Part shown: positions 8,954-18,891 of the stretch, piece by piece | How positions within the stretch are numbered: position 1 is the first letter of the stretch | Layout of the letters: every line of letters begins with the position of its first letter | Source: Aquipuribacter nitratireducens | Lineage (GTDB): Bacteria > Actinomycetota > Actinomycetes > Actinomycetales > JBBAYJ01 | Assembly: GCF_037860835.1 (NCBI RefSeq) | Contig: NZ_JBBEOG010000005.1 | Coordinates: 186,001-250,000 of the forward strand | Direction of reading: 5' to 3' | Length of the DNA: 64,000 nucleotides | Position numbers and translations under genes: made by a program | The notes under the pieces: model-generated | Database searches by the model: none | What the model saw: the letters and a program-made list of their open reading frames with translations, nothing else | What the model was told of the DNA's origin: nothing

Positions 8954-9040
8954 TCAGTGGACGATCGTGTGGCCGATGTCCCGCTCGTGCCGCGTGACGT
9001 AGCGGTGCCACCGCACCGCGCACGTGAGCCGACCGATCAA
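8954..9040 (-). CDS. Candidate 28-residue small protein between PEPCK and PBP
   Basis: A TTG codon at 9040 sits six bases after a near-ideal GAGGAGG ribosome binding site. It opens a frame encoding LIGRLTCAVRWHRYVTRHER followed by DIGHTIVH, then TGA. The peptide is basic and contains four His residues in its second half. It begins 31 bases after the PEPCK stop and ends 63 bases before the PBP start, all on the minus strand. I do not recognise a family. It may be a true small protein or a leader for the PBP-Nudix transcript. The ribosome binding site is the main support. Confidence 0.5.
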   Translation of the reverse strand: MIGRLTCAVRWHRYVTRHERDIGHTIVH

Positions 9041-9071
9041 GGTGGACCTCCTCGACTCGGTGCCCTGACGC

Positions 9072-10946
9072 TCAGCCCGTCAGCCGCGCGCGCAGCGTCT
9101 CCAGCTCGTCGCGCAGCATCGACGGCAGGGTGTCGCCGAACGTGTCGAACCACCGCTGGATCTGCGGCAGCTCGCGGGCCCACTCGTCGCGGTCGACCCG
9201 CAGGGCGGCCGCCATCCGCTCCTCCGGCACGTCGAGCCCGGTCGTGTCGATCGCCCCGTACGTCGGGACCCGGCCGACGGGGGTGTCCTTCGCCGCGGCG
9301 CGACCCTCGAGCCGGTCGACGACCCACTTGAGCACGCGGATGTTCTCGCCGAACCCGGGCCAGAGGAACCCGCCGTCGCCCGCGGCGCCCTCGCGCCGGA
9401 ACCAGTTGACGTAGAAGACCTTCGGCAGCCGGTCGGCGTCCGCCTGCTTGCCGACGTCGAGCCAGTGGCCGAAGTAGTCGCCGGCGTCGTAGCCGATGAA
9501 CGGCAGCATCGCCATGGGGTCGCGGCGGACGACGCCGGTCCGCCCCGTCGCGGCGGCCGTCGTCTCGCTCGACAGCGTCGCGCCCATGAAGACCCCGTGC
9601 GCCCAGTCCCGGGCCTCGGTGACGAGCGGGATCGTCGTGCGGCGGCGGCCCCCGAAGAGGATCGCCGAGATCGGCACGCCGCGCGGGTCGTCGTACTCGG
9701 GCGCCAGCACCGGGCACTGCGAGATCGGCGTGCAGAAGCGGCTGTTGGGGTGCGACGAGGGCCGGTCGGCGTCGGGCGTCCAGTCCTCCCCGCGCCAGTC
9801 GACGAGGTGCGCCGGCGGCTCCTCGGTCATGCCCTCCCACCACACGTCGCCGTCGTCGGTGAGCGCGACGTTGGTGAAGAGCGAGTTGCCCTTCGCGATC
9901 GTCCGCATGGCGTTCGGGTTGGTGTCCCAGCCCGTGCCGGGCGCGACGCCGAACAGCCCGAACTCGGGGTTGGAGGCCCACAGCCGGCCGTCCTCGCCGA
10001 AGCGCAGCCACGCGATGTCGTCGCCGAGGGTCTCGACCGTCCAGCCGGGGATCGTCGGCTCGAGCATCGCGAGGTTCGTCTTGCCGCACGCCGACGGGAA
10101 GGCGGCCGCGACGTAGTGGACCTCCTGCTGCGGCGAGGTGAGCTTGAGGATGAGCATGTGCTCGGCGAGCCAGCCCTCGTCGCGCGCCATGACCGAGGCG
10201 ATCCGCAGGGCGTAGCACTTCTTGCCGAGCAGCGCGTTGCCCCCGTAGCCGGACCCGTACGACCAGATCATCCGCTCCTCGGGGAACTGGACGATGTACT
10301 TCGTCTCGTTGCTCGGCCACGCGACGTCGCTCTGCCCGTCCGCGAGCGGCATGCCGACGGAGTGCAGGCACGGCACGAAGGACGCCTGCGCCCGCTCGAG
10401 CTCCCGGAGCACCGTCGCCCCCATCCGCGTCATGATCCGCATCGACGCGGCGACGTAGGCGGAGTCGGTGAGCTCGACGCCGAACATCGGGTGCTCGGCA
10501 TCCAGGCGGCCCATGACGAACGGCACGACGTAGAGCGTGCGGCCCCGCATCGACCCGTCGTACAGCTCGGTGAGGATCCCCTTCATCTCGTCGGGGTCGA
10601 GCCAGTTGTTCGTCGGGCCGGCGTCACGCGGGTCGCGGCTGCAGATGAACGTCCGGTCCTCGACGCGGGCGACGTCGTCGGGGTCGGAGCGGGCGAGGAA
10701 GCTCGTGGGAGCGGCGTCGAGCCGCAGGAGGGTGCCGGTCGCGACGAGCTCGTCGGTGAGCCGGGTCCACTCGGCGTCGCTGCCGTCGCAGACGTGCACC
10801 CGGTCCGGCGTCGTGAGCGCGACGACCTCCTCGATCCACTGCTGCAGGGCCTCGTGCGTCGTCCACCGGGGGGCGGCCGACGCCCGCCCCGTGCCGGTCG
10901 TCGTGCCGGTCGTCGTGCCGGTCGTCCTGTCGGCTGTGATGCTCAT
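9072..10946 (-). CDS. pckG: Phosphoenolpyruvate carboxykinase (GTP)
   Basis: Converts oxaloacetate and GTP to phosphoenolpyruvate, GDP and CO2, the first step of gluconeogenesis. The 624-residue cytosolic enzyme shows the GTP-class signature '[13 protein letters not shown]' (near residue 285-297), containing the catalytic Cys and P-loop, then '[21 protein letters not shown]' split over the kinase-2 region, and 'GPTNNW' early on. Length agrees with the family (about 600-620), with a non-conserved Thr/Gly-rich N-terminal tail encoded by short tandem GTCGTGCCG-type repeats (about 10896-10925). ATG 10946 has an upstream GGGAGGA site. It would serve growth on the aromatic and organic acids handled elsewhere in the window. 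Confidence 0.97.
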   Translation of the reverse strand: MSITADRTTGTTTGTTTGTGRASAAPRWTTHEALQQWIEEVVALTTPDRVHVCDGSDAEWTRLTDELVATGTLLRLDAAPTSFLARSDPDDVARVEDRTFICSRDPRDAGPTNNWLDPDEMKGILTELYDGSMRGRTLYVVPFVMGRLDAEHPMFGVELTDSAYVAASMRIMTRMGATVLRELERAQASFVPCLHSVGMPLADGQSDVAWPSNETKYIVQFPEERMIWSYGSGYGGNALLGKKCYALRIASVMARDEGWLAEHMLILKLTSPQQEVHYVAAAFPSACGKTNLAMLEPTIPGWTVETLGDDIAWLRFGEDGRLWASNPEFGLFGVAPGTGWDTNPNAMRTIAKGNSLFTNVALTDDGDVWWEGMTEEPPAHLVDWRGEDWTPDADRPSSHPNSRFCTPISQCPVLAPEYDDPRGVPISAILFGGRRRTTIPLVTEARDWAHGVFMGATLSSETTAAATGRTGVVRRDPMAMLPFIGYDAGDYFGHWLDVGKQADADRLPKVFYVNWFRREGAAGDGGFLWPGFGENIRVLKWVVDRLEGRAAAKDTPVGRVPTYGAIDTTGLDVPEERMAAALRVDRDEWARELPQIQRWFDTFGDTLPSMLRDELETLRARLTG

Positions 10947-11126
10947 GCCTGTCCTCCCAGTCGTCGGTCCCCGCGGCTGTCACGGCGCAGCGGTGCTCCG
11001 GGCGCGCCCGGGCCCACCGAGTGTGTGGTGACGCTAGGGCCGTCCGCACTGTGAGAAGACGCTGGTGAGACCGCCGTCACGGTGAGCCCGATCACGCAGG
11101 CGGCCCAACGAAAGGGGCACCTGTCA

Positions 11127-11810
11127 ATGACTCCCGTCGTCCTCCTCGACGTCAACGAGACCCTCACCGACATGTCCGGGCTCGACGCCGGCTTCGCCGA
11201 CGTGCTGACCGACGTGCCGGGCGCCCCGGCGCCGCCGGTCGTGCGCGGCCTGTGGTTCGCGCGGCTCCTGCGCGACGGCTTCGCGGCGACGGCCGCGGGG
11301 TCCTCCGTCGCGTTCGCCGACCTCGCGCGGGTGCAGGCGGAGCAGGTCCTCGCCTCGCTCGGGCACGACGACCCGGCGACCGCGGCGCAGCACGTGCTCG
11401 GGGGCATCGCCGGTCTCGACCTGTACCCGGACGCGGCGCCCGGGCTCCGTCGTCTCGCGGGGAGCGGGGCCCGGCTCGTGCCGTTCACCAACGGCGCGAC
11501 GGCCGTGAGCGACGGCGCGTTCGAGCGGGCCGGCGTCACCGACCTCTTCGAGACGCGGCTCTCGGTGCTCGACGCCGGGGTGTGGAAGCCCGCCGGGGAC
11601 GCCTACCGCGGGGCGGCGGAGCGGCTCGGCGTCACGACGGCGGACTGCACGCTCGTCGCCGTCCACCCGTGGGACCTCATGGGTGCCGCCAGGGCCGGCT
11701 GCGCGACCGCGTGGGTGCGGCGCGGGACGAGCTGGCCCGCCTACTTCCCGGCACCAGATGTCGAGGCGGACGACATCGGGGCCCTCGCGGAGGCCATGAT
11801 CGGGTCGTGA
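11127..11810 (+). CDS. HAD-superfamily haloacid dehalogenase type II-like hydrolase
   Basis: The 227-residue protein resembles L-2-haloacid dehalogenases, which displace a halide through an aspartyl-ester intermediate. The nucleophile loop is 'LLDVNETLTD', motif II is 'VPFTNGATAVSDGAFE', the motif III Lys is in 'VWKPAGDAY' and the acidic motif is 'HPWDLMGAARAG'. The 'HPWD' phrase is characteristic of the type II dehalogenase branch. True substrate is unknown; many members act on phosphates. ATG 11127 was preferred to an in-frame upstream GTG because an AAGGGG site precedes it and the fold begins at once. TGA overlaps the ATG of the cardiolipin synthase gene. Confidence 0.85.
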   Translation: MTPVVLLDVNETLTDMSGLDAGFADVLTDVPGAPAPPVVRGLWFARLLRDGFAATAAGSSVAFADLARVQAEQVLASLGHDDPATAAQHVLGGIAGLDLYPDAAPGLRRLAGSGARLVPFTNGATAVSDGAFERAGVTDLFETRLSVLDAGVWKPAGDAYRGAAERLGVTTADCTLVAVHPWDLMGAARAGCATAWVRRGTSWPAYFPAPDVEADDIGALAEAMIGS

Positions 11811-13336
11811 TGCGCGCTGCCGCCGTGCTCGCGACCGGAGCGGACCGGACGCTCGAGACCCCCGGGGAGGTCGCGGGCGGCGTCGTCACGCTCGTGCTCC
11901 TCGTCGCGCTCGTCGTCAGCGCGCTGTGGGTGGGGCTCGTCGTCGTACCACGTGACCGGCGCCCGTCCTCGGCGCTGGCGTGGATGCTCCTCATCTACCT
12001 CCTGCCGCTCGCCGGCCTGCTCGCGTTCGCGCTCATCGGCAGCCCGAAGCTGCCGGTGTCGCGGCGCGACCGGCAGCGCGAGATGGACCGGCGGATCGAG
12101 GCGCGCGTCGAGCGCGAGGGCCGCGCCCACGACCCGACGCCCGGCCCTGCGTGGCTCGACGGCGTCGTCCGGCAGAACACGCGCGTCGGCCGGCTCCCCA
12201 TGCTCCGGGGCAACGCCGCGACGCTCCACGGGGACTACGACGCGGCGATCCTCGCCATGGCCGACGACATCGCGTCGGCTCGTGAGCACGTGCACGTCGA
12301 GTTCTACATCCTGTCCCTCGACGACACGACAGAGCCGTTCTTCGCCGCCCTCGAGCAGGCCGTCGCCAACGGCGCCGACGTGCGCGTGCTCTTCGACCAC
12401 ATCGGCTCGGCTGGCTACCCCGGCTACCGGGCCACCCGGGAGCGGCTCACGAGGGCCGGGGTGCGGTGGGCCCTCATGCTGCCGGTGCAGCCGTGGCGCG
12501 GCCGCTACCAGCGCCCCGACCTGCGCAACCACCGCAAGCTCGTGGTGGTCGACGGTGCAGTCGGCTGGGCGGGGTCGCAGAACCTCATCGACCGCTCCTA
12601 CGACAAGCCCGCGAACGTCCGCCGCGGCCTGCAGTGGCAGGACCTCATGGTCCGGCTTCGGGGTCCTGCTGTCCAGGCGCTCGACGCCGTCTTCGTCACC
12701 GACTGGTACAGCGAGACCGACGAGCTGCTCGGCGTCCGAGCGCCGCTGCGCCCCCGGGACGCGCGCGGGGCGGCGTCCGAGGGGCCGGTCGCGGTGCAGG
12801 TGCTCCCGAGCGGGCCCGGCTTCGAGACGGACAACAACCTCCTGATGTTCGACGCGCTGCTGTTCGCCGCGCGCACGCGCGTCAGCATCACGAGCCCGTA
12901 CTTCGTGCCGGACGAGTCCCTCCTGGCCGCGGTCGTGGCCGCGGCCCTGCGCGGCTGCGACGTCGAGCTCTTCGTCCCGGCGCGCGCCGACCAGGCGCTC
13001 GTCCACCACGCGCAGCGCTCGTACTACGAGGAGCTGCTGCGGGCGGGCGTCAGGATCTTCCTCTACCCGGCGCCGTACGTCCTCCACGCCAAGCACGTGA
13101 GCATCGACGACGACGTCGCCGTCATCGGCTCGAGCGACCTCGACATCCGCTCGTTCGCCCTCGACCTCGAGTCCTCGCTGCTGTGTCACGACCGGGCCTT
13201 CGTCGACGCCCTCCGCGAGGTCGAGGACTCCTACCGGGCGCGCAGCCGCGAGCTCACCCTCGCCGAGTGGGTCCACCGTCCGCGCCACCAGCGCGTGCTC
13301 GACAACCTCGCGCGGCTCACCTCCGCCGTGCAGTGA
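11810..13336 (+). CDS. cls: Cardiolipin synthase, phospholipase D type
   Basis: Membrane enzyme condensing phosphatidylglycerol-type lipids into cardiolipin. Its 508 residues have two N-terminal membrane segments (about 21-43 and 51-73, the second within a PLDNc-type '[21 protein letters not shown]' split across the segment) and two PLD active sites. The first HKD motif is 'HRKLVVVD' (near residue 240) and the second 'HAKHVSID' (near 425), followed by '[10 protein letters not shown]'. The length and two-HKD layout are those of bacterial Cls. The ATG overlaps the TGA of the preceding HAD gene, so the two are probably cotranscribed. Confidence 0.94.
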   Translation: MRAAAVLATGADRTLETPGEVAGGVVTLVLLVALVVSALWVGLVVVPRDRRPSSALAWMLLIYLLPLAGLLAFALIGSPKLPVSRRDRQREMDRRIEARVEREGRAHDPTPGPAWLDGVVRQNTRVGRLPMLRGNAATLHGDYDAAILAMADDIASAREHVHVEFYILSLDDTTEPFFAALEQAVANGADVRVLFDHIGSAGYPGYRATRERLTRAGVRWALMLPVQPWRGRYQRPDLRNHRKLVVVDGAVGWAGSQNLIDRSYDKPANVRRGLQWQDLMVRLRGPAVQALDAVFVTDWYSETDELLGVRAPLRPRDARGAASEGPVAVQVLPSGPGFETDNNLLMFDALLFAARTRVSITSPYFVPDESLLAAVVAAALRGCDVELFVPARADQALVHHAQRSYYEELLRAGVRIFLYPAPYVLHAKHVSIDDDVAVIGSSDLDIRSFALDLESSLLCHDRAFVDALREVEDSYRARSRELTLAEWVHRPRHQRVLDNLARLTSAVQ

Positions 13337-13361
13337 CGCCCGGCACCCGCCGGCGTTCTGG

Positions 13362-13390
13362 TTGACAGGTGAACGACGTGCGGTCACCCT
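13362..13390 (+). promoter_or_regulatory. Possible promoter of the hydroxyquinol operon
   Basis: A consensus -35 hexamer TTGACA at 13362-13367 is followed, 17 bases later, by CACCCT at 13385-13390, which keeps only the key A and final T of the -10 consensus. The predicted start point would fall just upstream of the palindrome at 13410-13424. The -35 match is striking for such GC-rich DNA; the -10 is weak. Confidence 0.35.
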
Positions 13391-13409
13391 GTTCTACAGC
13401 CGCACACTC

Positions 13410-13424
13410 GTTCGCTATGCGAAC
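13410..13424. promoter_or_regulatory. Palindromic operator candidate for the IclR-type regulator
   Basis: GTTCGC-TAT-GCGAAC is a perfect 6+3+6 inverted repeat located between the putative promoter and the leader ORF of the aromatic operon. IclR-family regulators of aromatic pathways bind short palindromes of this general form, and an IclR gene closes the cluster (19335-20129). Binding itself is inference. Confidence 0.55.
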
Positions 13425-13444
13425 CGTTGCCAACGGAGGCAACC

Positions 13445-13501
13445 ATGCGTCCTCACCCCAGCGCCGGGCCCGCCCGTCGTCCGGCGTGGAGGACTTCGTG
13501 A
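13445..13501 (+). CDS. Candidate 18-residue leader peptide of the hydroxyquinol operon
   Basis: ATG 13445 follows a GGAGG site by five bases and encodes [18 protein letters not shown], ending in a TGA that overlaps the GTG start of the maleylacetate reductase gene (GTGA). This geometry suggests translational coupling: ribosomes finishing the leader would restart on the reductase. The reductase also has its own GGAGG inside the leader. The peptide is Pro/Arg-rich and not recognised; it has no run of one regulatory amino acid, so a classical attenuator is not evident. Confidence 0.45.
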   Translation: MRPHPSAGPARRPAWRTS

Positions 13502-14604
13502 CCCGCTCGGAGGGCTTCACCTACACCTCGACCCGCAGCCGCGTCGTCTTCGGCGTCGACGCCTCGCGCGAGCGGCTCGCCGCCGAGGTCGACGCCCTCG
13601 GCGGGCAGCGCGTCCTCGTCGTCGCCGGGGCCGCGGAGATGCCGCTGGCGCGCGAGCTCGCCGAACCCTTCGCCGACCGCGTCGTCGGCTGGTTCGACGA
13701 CGTCCGCCAGCACGTCCCGGTCGAGTGCGCGGAGGCCGCCCGCGCCCTGGCGCGCGACACGAGCGCCGACCTGCTGCTGAGCGTCGGCGGGGGCTCGACG
13801 ACCGGCACCGCCAAGGCCGTCGCCCTCACCGACCGGCTGCCGGTCCTCGCGGTCCCGACGACGTACGCCGGCAGCGAGATGACGAACGTGTGGGGCCTCA
13901 CCGAGGGCGCCCGCAAGACGACGGGCGTCGACGACGTCGTCGCCCCCCGCACCGTCGTCTACGACCCCGCCCTCACCGTCGGGCTGCCCCCGGGGCTGTC
14001 CGCGGCCAGCGGGCTCAACGCGATGGCGCACTGCGTCGAGGCGCTGTGGGCGCCCGGTGCCAACCCGGTCACGACGCTGCTCGCCGTGGAGGCCGTCGCC
14101 GGTCTCACGCGCGGTCTGCCCGGCGTCCTCGCCGACGGCGAGGACCTCACCGCCCGCTCGGACGTGCTGTACGGCGCGTGGCTCGCGGGCACCGCGTTCG
14201 CGACGGCCGGGTCGGGGCTGCACCACAAGACGTGCCACGTCCTCGGCGGCGCCTTCGCCCTCCCGCACGCGGAGATGCACGCGGTCGTCCTGCCGCACGT
14301 CCTCGCCTTCCAGACCCCGGCCCTGCACCCGGCGACCGTCGACCGGCTCTCCCGGGCCCTGCAGGGCCCGGGCGCCGAGCGGCCCGCCGAGCTGCTCGCC
14401 GACCTCGACGACGCCCTCGGCATCCCCGCCGGGCTGCGCGACGTCGGCCTGCGCGAGGAGGACCTGCCGGAGGCGGCGACGCTCGTCGCGGACGTCGTCG
14501 CCGACGGCGCCATACCGAACCCCCGACCCATCAGCCGCGCCGACGTCGACGCCCTCGTCCGGGCCGCGTGGGCGGGGCGCCCCCGCCGAGGAGGACCCGA
14601 ATGA
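13498..14604 (+). CDS. Maleylacetate reductase
   Basis: Iron-containing-alcohol-dehydrogenase-fold enzyme reducing maleylacetate to 3-oxoadipate with NAD(P)H, the step after hydroxyquinol ring cleavage. The 368 residues start '[18 protein letters not shown]' as in the family, with nucleotide-binding '[18 protein letters not shown]', '[15 protein letters not shown]' and '[21 protein letters not shown]' carrying the metal-site His residues. GTG 13498 was chosen because GGAGG lies five bases upstream and the resulting length fits (about 350-370); an in-frame ATG at 13417 has no such site and overlaps the palindrome. Its stop overlaps the next ATG. Confidence 0.92.
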   Translation: MTRSEGFTYTSTRSRVVFGVDASRERLAAEVDALGGQRVLVVAGAAEMPLARELAEPFADRVVGWFDDVRQHVPVECAEAARALARDTSADLLLSVGGGSTTGTAKAVALTDRLPVLAVPTTYAGSEMTNVWGLTEGARKTTGVDDVVAPRTVVYDPALTVGLPPGLSAASGLNAMAHCVEALWAPGANPVTTLLAVEAVAGLTRGLPGVLADGEDLTARSDVLYGAWLAGTAFATAGSGLHHKTCHVLGGAFALPHAEMHAVVLPHVLAFQTPALHPATVDRLSRALQGPGAERPAELLADLDDALGIPAGLRDVGLREEDLPEAATLVADVVADGAIPNPRPISRADVDALVRAAWAGRPRRGGPE

Positions 14605-15530
14605 GCCAGACGTACGGCCAGGACCCCGCGCAGGTCGCGGTCGAGCGCGACGTCACCGACCGGGTCGTCGCGAGCTTCGCCGGTGCCGCCTCGCCGCGGT
14701 ACCGGGAGGTGATGACGAGCCTCGTCGAGCACCTGCACGCGTTCGTCCGCGACGTCAGGCTCACCGAGGAGGAGTGGACGACCGCCGTGGAGTTCCTCCG
14801 CGGCTGCGGCGACACCACGACGGGAACGCGGCAGGAGTTCATCCTGCTGTCCGACGTGCTCGGGGTCTCGATGCAGACGATCGCCGTCAACAACCCCGTG
14901 GGCGCGGAGGTCCCGGGCGACCTCACCCCGACCGAGGCGACGGTGTTCGGGCCGTTCTTCGTCGACGGCACGACCGAGGTGCCGAGCGGGGGCGACGTCA
15001 CCTTCGGCGCCAAGGGCACCCCGTGCCTCGTCGAGGGCCGCGTCACCGACACCTTCGGCCGGCCGGTGCCCGGGGCGCGCCTGGAGGTGTGGGAGGCCGA
15101 CGAGGACGGGTTCTACGACGTCCAGCTCGACGGTTTCGACGGGCCGGGCTCGATGGCCGGACGCGGGCACCTGTTCAGCACCGACGACGGCTCGTACGCG
15201 TTCTGGTCGGTGCTGCCCGCCAGCTACGGCATCCCCGACGACGGCCCTGTCGGCGACCTCCTCGCCGCCGCCGGACGCAGCAACTACCGCCCCGCCCACA
15301 TCCACTTCATGGTGACGGCGCCCGGGATGCGCCGTCTCGTCACCCACGTGTTCGTCGCCGGCGACGAGCACCTCGCCACCGACGCGGTGTTCGGCGTCAA
15401 GGACTCCCTCGTCCTCGACTTCACGGAGCAGCCGCCGGGGGAGGCGCACGGCCGGCACGTCGACTCACCGTGGGTGCGCACCCGCTTCGACATCGTCCTG
15501 GCTCCCACCACCAGCGGAGGAGACACATGA
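14601..15530 (+). CDS. Hydroxyquinol 1,2-dioxygenase (intradiol)
   Basis: Fe(III) enzyme that opens 1,2,4-trihydroxybenzene between the two ortho hydroxyls, giving maleylacetate. The 309-residue protein has the N-terminal helical dimerisation domain of intradiol dioxygenases and a beta-sandwich core. Expected iron ligands are visible: Tyr 172 in 'DGFYDVQ', Tyr 229, His 233 and His 235 in 'NYRPAHIHF'. A catechol 1,2-dioxygenase is the alternative, but the maleylacetate reductase next door strongly favours hydroxyquinol. ATG 14601 follows GAGGAGG and overlaps the reductase stop; its own stop overlaps the hydroxylase start. Confidence 0.92.
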   Translation: MSQTYGQDPAQVAVERDVTDRVVASFAGAASPRYREVMTSLVEHLHAFVRDVRLTEEEWTTAVEFLRGCGDTTTGTRQEFILLSDVLGVSMQTIAVNNPVGAEVPGDLTPTEATVFGPFFVDGTTEVPSGGDVTFGAKGTPCLVEGRVTDTFGRPVPGARLEVWEADEDGFYDVQLDGFDGPGSMAGRGHLFSTDDGSYAFWSVLPASYGIPDDGPVGDLLAAAGRSNYRPAHIHFMVTAPGMRRLVTHVFVAGDEHLATDAVFGVKDSLVLDFTEQPPGEAHGRHVDSPWVRTRFDIVLAPTTSGGDT

Positions 15531-17311
15531 CCGAGCCCCTGAAGACCGACGTCCTCGTCGTCGGCACCGGCCCCGCCGGGTCCGCGGCGTCCCTCGCGCT
15601 CGCGACGTACGGCGTCGACCACATGGTCATCACGAAGTACCGGTGGACGGCCAACACGCCCCGGGCGCACATCACCAACCAGCGGACGATGGAGATCCTC
15701 CGCGACCTCGGCGTCGAGGAGCAGGTCGAGGCGCTCGCCGTCCCGCAGCACCTCATGGGCGACACCGTGTTCTGCACGAGCCTCGCCGGGGACGAGCTGG
15801 GCCGGGTCCGCACGTGGGGCACGCACCCGCGCCGCCAGGCCGACTACACGCTCGCGAGCCCCAGCAGCATCTGCGACATCCCGCAGAACTACATGGAGCC
15901 GATCCTCGTCCGCAACGCCGCCGAGCGCGGCGCCCACGTCCGCTTCGACACCGAGTACGTCGCGATGGAGCAGGACGACGACGGCGTCACCGTCACGGTC
16001 CGGGACCGCCTGACCGGCCACGAGTACCCGATCCGCGCCCAGTACGTCATCGGCGCCGACGGCGGGCGCTCCCAGGTCGTCAAGGACCTCGGGCTCGCCC
16101 ACGAGGGGCAGATGGACGTCGCCGGGTCGATGAACATCGTGTTCAAGGCCGACCTGTCGAGGTACGTCGCCGAGCGGCCCTCGATCCTCTACTGGGTCCT
16201 GCAGCCCGGCAGCGACGTCGGCGGCATCGGCCTCGGCCTCGTGCGGTGCGTGCGCCCGTGGGACGAGTGGCTCATCGTGTGGGGCTACGACATCTCCGCC
16301 GAGCCGCCCGTCGTCGACGAGGCGTTCGCGACCAAGGTCGTCCACGACCTCGTCGGCGACGACACCATCGACGTGCAGCTGCAGTCGACGAGCCTGTGGG
16401 GCAACAACAAGTGGTACGCCACCGAGCTGCGCCGGGGGCGGGTGTTCGCGATGGGCGACGCCGTCCACCGGCACCCGCCGAGCAACGGGCTGGGCTCCAA
16501 CACGTCGATCCAGGACGCGTACAACCTCGCGTGGAAGCTCGCCCACGTCCTGCGCGGGCAGGCCGGCACGGGGCTGCTCGACTCCTACGAGCCGGAGCGC
16601 GCCCCGGTCGCCGAGCAGATCGTGCTGCGCGCCAACAAGTCGATCGAGGAGTTCGGGCCGATCCTCGAGGCGCTGGGGCTCACCGACACGTCCGACCCCG
16701 CCGTCATGAACGCCCGTATCGCCGACCGCGCCGACGACACCGCCGAGGGTCGCGCCAAGCGGGAGGCGCTGAAGAAGGCGCTCGAGCTGAAGGACTACGA
16801 GTTCAACGCCCACGGCGTCGAGCTCGGCCAGCGGTACGCCAGCGGCGCCGTCGTCCCCGACGGGACCCCGGAACCGGAGTACGAGCGCGATCCCGAGCTG
16901 TACTACCACCCGACGACGTGGCCCGGCGCCCGCCTGCCGCACTGCTGGCTCGGGCACCGCGAGGGGTCCGGCTACCGGAAGGTCAGCACCCACGACGTCG
17001 CCGGGCAGGGCCGATTCACCCTCTTCACCGGCATCGGCGGGCAGGCGTGGGCCGACGCGGCGGACACGCTGTCGCGCGAGCTCGGCGTCGAGGTGCGTGC
17101 CGTCGTCGTCGGGCCCGGGCAGCCGTACACCGACCTGTACGACGACTGGGCGCGGCTGCGGGAGGTCGACGAGGACGGGTGCGTGCTCGTCCGGCCCGAC
17201 AACCACGTCGCGTGGCGCTCGCTGCATCCCGTCGACGACGCGCGCGCGGTGCTCGGCGGGGTGCTCCGGCAGGTCCTCGACCGGCCCGTCGACGCAGCGG
17301 CGGGCGGCTGA
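15527..17311 (+). CDS. FAD-dependent aromatic hydroxylase (phenol/resorcinol monooxygenase type)
   Basis: Single-component flavoprotein hydroxylase of the phenol 2-monooxygenase/2,4-dichlorophenol hydroxylase group. Its 594 residues show the dinucleotide fold '[15 protein letters not shown]' (residues 10-24), the DG motif '[11 protein letters not shown]', the GD motif '[19 protein letters not shown]' (near 308) and a thioredoxin-like C-terminal third. With the following ring-cleavage genes it most likely makes hydroxyquinol, for example from resorcinol, using NAD(P)H and O2; the substrate is inferred from context only. ATG overlaps the dioxygenase stop (ATGA), and the CoA-transferase gene follows at once. 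Confidence 0.88.
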   Translation: MTEPLKTDVLVVGTGPAGSAASLALATYGVDHMVITKYRWTANTPRAHITNQRTMEILRDLGVEEQVEALAVPQHLMGDTVFCTSLAGDELGRVRTWGTHPRRQADYTLASPSSICDIPQNYMEPILVRNAAERGAHVRFDTEYVAMEQDDDGVTVTVRDRLTGHEYPIRAQYVIGADGGRSQVVKDLGLAHEGQMDVAGSMNIVFKADLSRYVAERPSILYWVLQPGSDVGGIGLGLVRCVRPWDEWLIVWGYDISAEPPVVDEAFATKVVHDLVGDDTIDVQLQSTSLWGNNKWYATELRRGRVFAMGDAVHRHPPSNGLGSNTSIQDAYNLAWKLAHVLRGQAGTGLLDSYEPERAPVAEQIVLRANKSIEEFGPILEALGLTDTSDPAVMNARIADRADDTAEGRAKREALKKALELKDYEFNAHGVELGQRYASGAVVPDGTPEPEYERDPELYYHPTTWPGARLPHCWLGHREGSGYRKVSTHDVAGQGRFTLFTGIGGQAWADAADTLSRELGVEVRAVVVGPGQPYTDLYDDWARLREVDEDGCVLVRPDNHVAWRSLHPVDDARAVLGGVLRQVLDRPVDAAAGG

Positions 17312-17312
17312 C

Positions 17313-18125
17313 GTGGCCCGGCTCCTCGGCCTCGCCGAGGCGGTGGCGGAGCTCGTCCGCGACGGCGACACGGTCGCGGTCGAGGGCTTCACCCACCTCA
17401 TCCCCGTCGCCGCGGGGCACGAGGTGATCCGGCAGGGCCGGCGCGACCTCACCCTCGTCCGGATGACGCCCGACGTCGTCTACGACCAGATGATCGGCGC
17501 GGGGTGCGCGTCCCGGCTCGTGTTCAGCTGGGGCGGCAACCCGGGCGTCGGGTCGCTCCACCGGTTCCGGGACGCCGTCCAGAACGGCTGGCCCCGACCG
17601 CTGGAGATCGAGGAGCACTCCCACGCCGGGATGGCCAACCGGTACGTCGCCGGGGCGAGCGGCCTGCCGTTCGCCGTGCTGCGCGGCTACCGCGGCACCG
17701 ACCTGCCCGCGCACACCACGACGATCGCGACCGTCACGTGCCCGTTCACCGGTGAGGAGCTGACGGCCGTCCCGGCGCTCACACCCGATGTCGCACTGCT
17801 CCACGCCCAGCAGGCCGACCGCGAGGGCAACGTGCAGATGTGGGGCATCACGGGCGTCAACAAGGAGGTCGCGCTCGCCTCGCGACGCGTGCTGTTCACG
17901 GTCGAGGAGGTCGTCGACGCGCTCGAACCCCGACCCGGCGCGGTGGTGCTGCCGTCGTGGGTCGTCGACGCCGTCGCCCACGTGCCGGGCGGCGCGCAGC
18001 CGTCGTACGCGCACGGCTACTCCGAGCGCGACAACGCCGCGTACCGCGCGTGGGACGCCGTGAGCCGCGACCGGGAGACCTTCGGCCGGTGGCTGGCCGA
18101 CGAGGTGGGGGCGGTGCCGGCGTGA
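17313..18125 (+). CDS. 3-oxoadipate CoA-transferase, alpha subunit (CatI-like)
   Basis: Subunit A of a family I CoA-transferase; with the next gene it would move CoA from succinyl-CoA to 3-oxoadipate. The 270 residues include 'DTVAVEGFTHLIPVAAGHE', 'MTPDVVYDQMIGAGCASRL' and 'FSWGGNPGVGSLHRFRDAV', the pattern of the CatI/GctA-like branch rather than of the shorter PcaI type. GTG 17313 starts one base after the hydroxylase stop and gives a start aligned with the family. Position behind maleylacetate reductase fits 3-oxoadipate as acceptor; glutaconate or steroid-ring acids are less likely alternatives. Confidence 0.87.
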   Translation: MARLLGLAEAVAELVRDGDTVAVEGFTHLIPVAAGHEVIRQGRRDLTLVRMTPDVVYDQMIGAGCASRLVFSWGGNPGVGSLHRFRDAVQNGWPRPLEIEEHSHAGMANRYVAGASGLPFAVLRGYRGTDLPAHTTTIATVTCPFTGEELTAVPALTPDVALLHAQQADREGNVQMWGITGVNKEVALASRRVLFTVEEVVDALEPRPGAVVLPSWVVDAVAHVPGGAQPSYAHGYSERDNAAYRAWDAVSRDRETFGRWLADEVGAVPA

Positions 18126-18889
18126 GCTGGACGACGTCGGAGATGATGACCGTCGCGGCGTCGCGGGCGCTGCGCGACGGCGCGACCTGCTTCGTCGGCA
18201 TCGGTAAGCCGTCGACCGCCGCGAACCTCGCCCGCGCGACGCACGCGCCGGGCCTCGTCCTGATCTACGAGTCCGGGACGATCGGCGCGAAGCCGGACCG
18301 GCTGCCACTGTCGATCGGGGACGGGGTGCTCGCGGAGACGGCGACGACGGTGGTGAGCGTGCCGGAGATCTTCAACTACTGGCTCCAGCCGGGGCGCATC
18401 GACGTCGGGTTCCTCGGCGCCGCCCAGCTCGACCGCCTCGCCAACATCAACACCACCGTCATCGGCCCGTACGACGACCCGACGGTGCGCCTGCCCGGAG
18501 CGGGCGGCGCGCCGGAGATCGCGGCCTCGTGCCGGGAGGTGGTGGTCGTCGTCGCGCAGTCGCGGCGCACGTTCGTCGAGCGCGTCGACTTCGTCACCTC
18601 CGTGGGGTTCGGCGACGGTCCCGGGTACCGGGAGCGGCACGGCCTGCGGGGCCGGGGCCCGACGCAGGTCATCACCGACCTCGGCGTGCTGCGCCCGGAC
18701 CCGGTGACGTGCGAGCTCGTGCTCACCGAGCTGCACCCGGGGGCCACGGTCGAGCAGGCGCGCGAGGCCACGGGCTGGGACCTGCGCGTCGCCGCCGACC
18801 TGTCCGTGACGCCGGAGCCGAGCGAGCACGAGCTGCGGGTGCTGCGGGCCATCGAGGCGACGGCCACCTCCGGCGGCGCGGCGCCGTGA
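18122..18889 (+). CDS. 3-oxoadipate CoA-transferase, beta subunit (CatJ-like)
   Basis: Partner of the preceding subunit, 255 residues, GTG overlapping its stop (GTGA). The catalytic Glu is expected in 'LIYESGTIGAKPDRLP', and 'GFLGAAQLDRLANINTTVIG', 'LPGAGGAPEIA' and 'VDFVTSVGFGDG' are characteristic of the beta subunit. Product 3-oxoadipyl-CoA needs a thiolase to yield succinyl-CoA and acetyl-CoA, and no thiolase gene is found in this window, so that step must be encoded elsewhere. The operon ends here, two bases from the stop of a convergent gene. Confidence 0.88.
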   Translation: MSWTTSEMMTVAASRALRDGATCFVGIGKPSTAANLARATHAPGLVLIYESGTIGAKPDRLPLSIGDGVLAETATTVVSVPEIFNYWLQPGRIDVGFLGAAQLDRLANINTTVIGPYDDPTVRLPGAGGAPEIAASCREVVVVVAQSRRTFVERVDFVTSVGFGDGPGYRERHGLRGRGPTQVITDLGVLRPDPVTCELVLTELHPGATVEQAREATGWDLRVAADLSVTPEPSEHELRVLRAIEATATSGGAAP

Positions 18890-18891
18890 CC

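Noticed and set aside
13417-14604. A longer maleylacetate reductase starting at ATG 13417
   Set aside because: No ribosome binding site, the codon lies inside the palindrome, and the added residues are unlike the family. GTG 13498 with GGAGG fits better.
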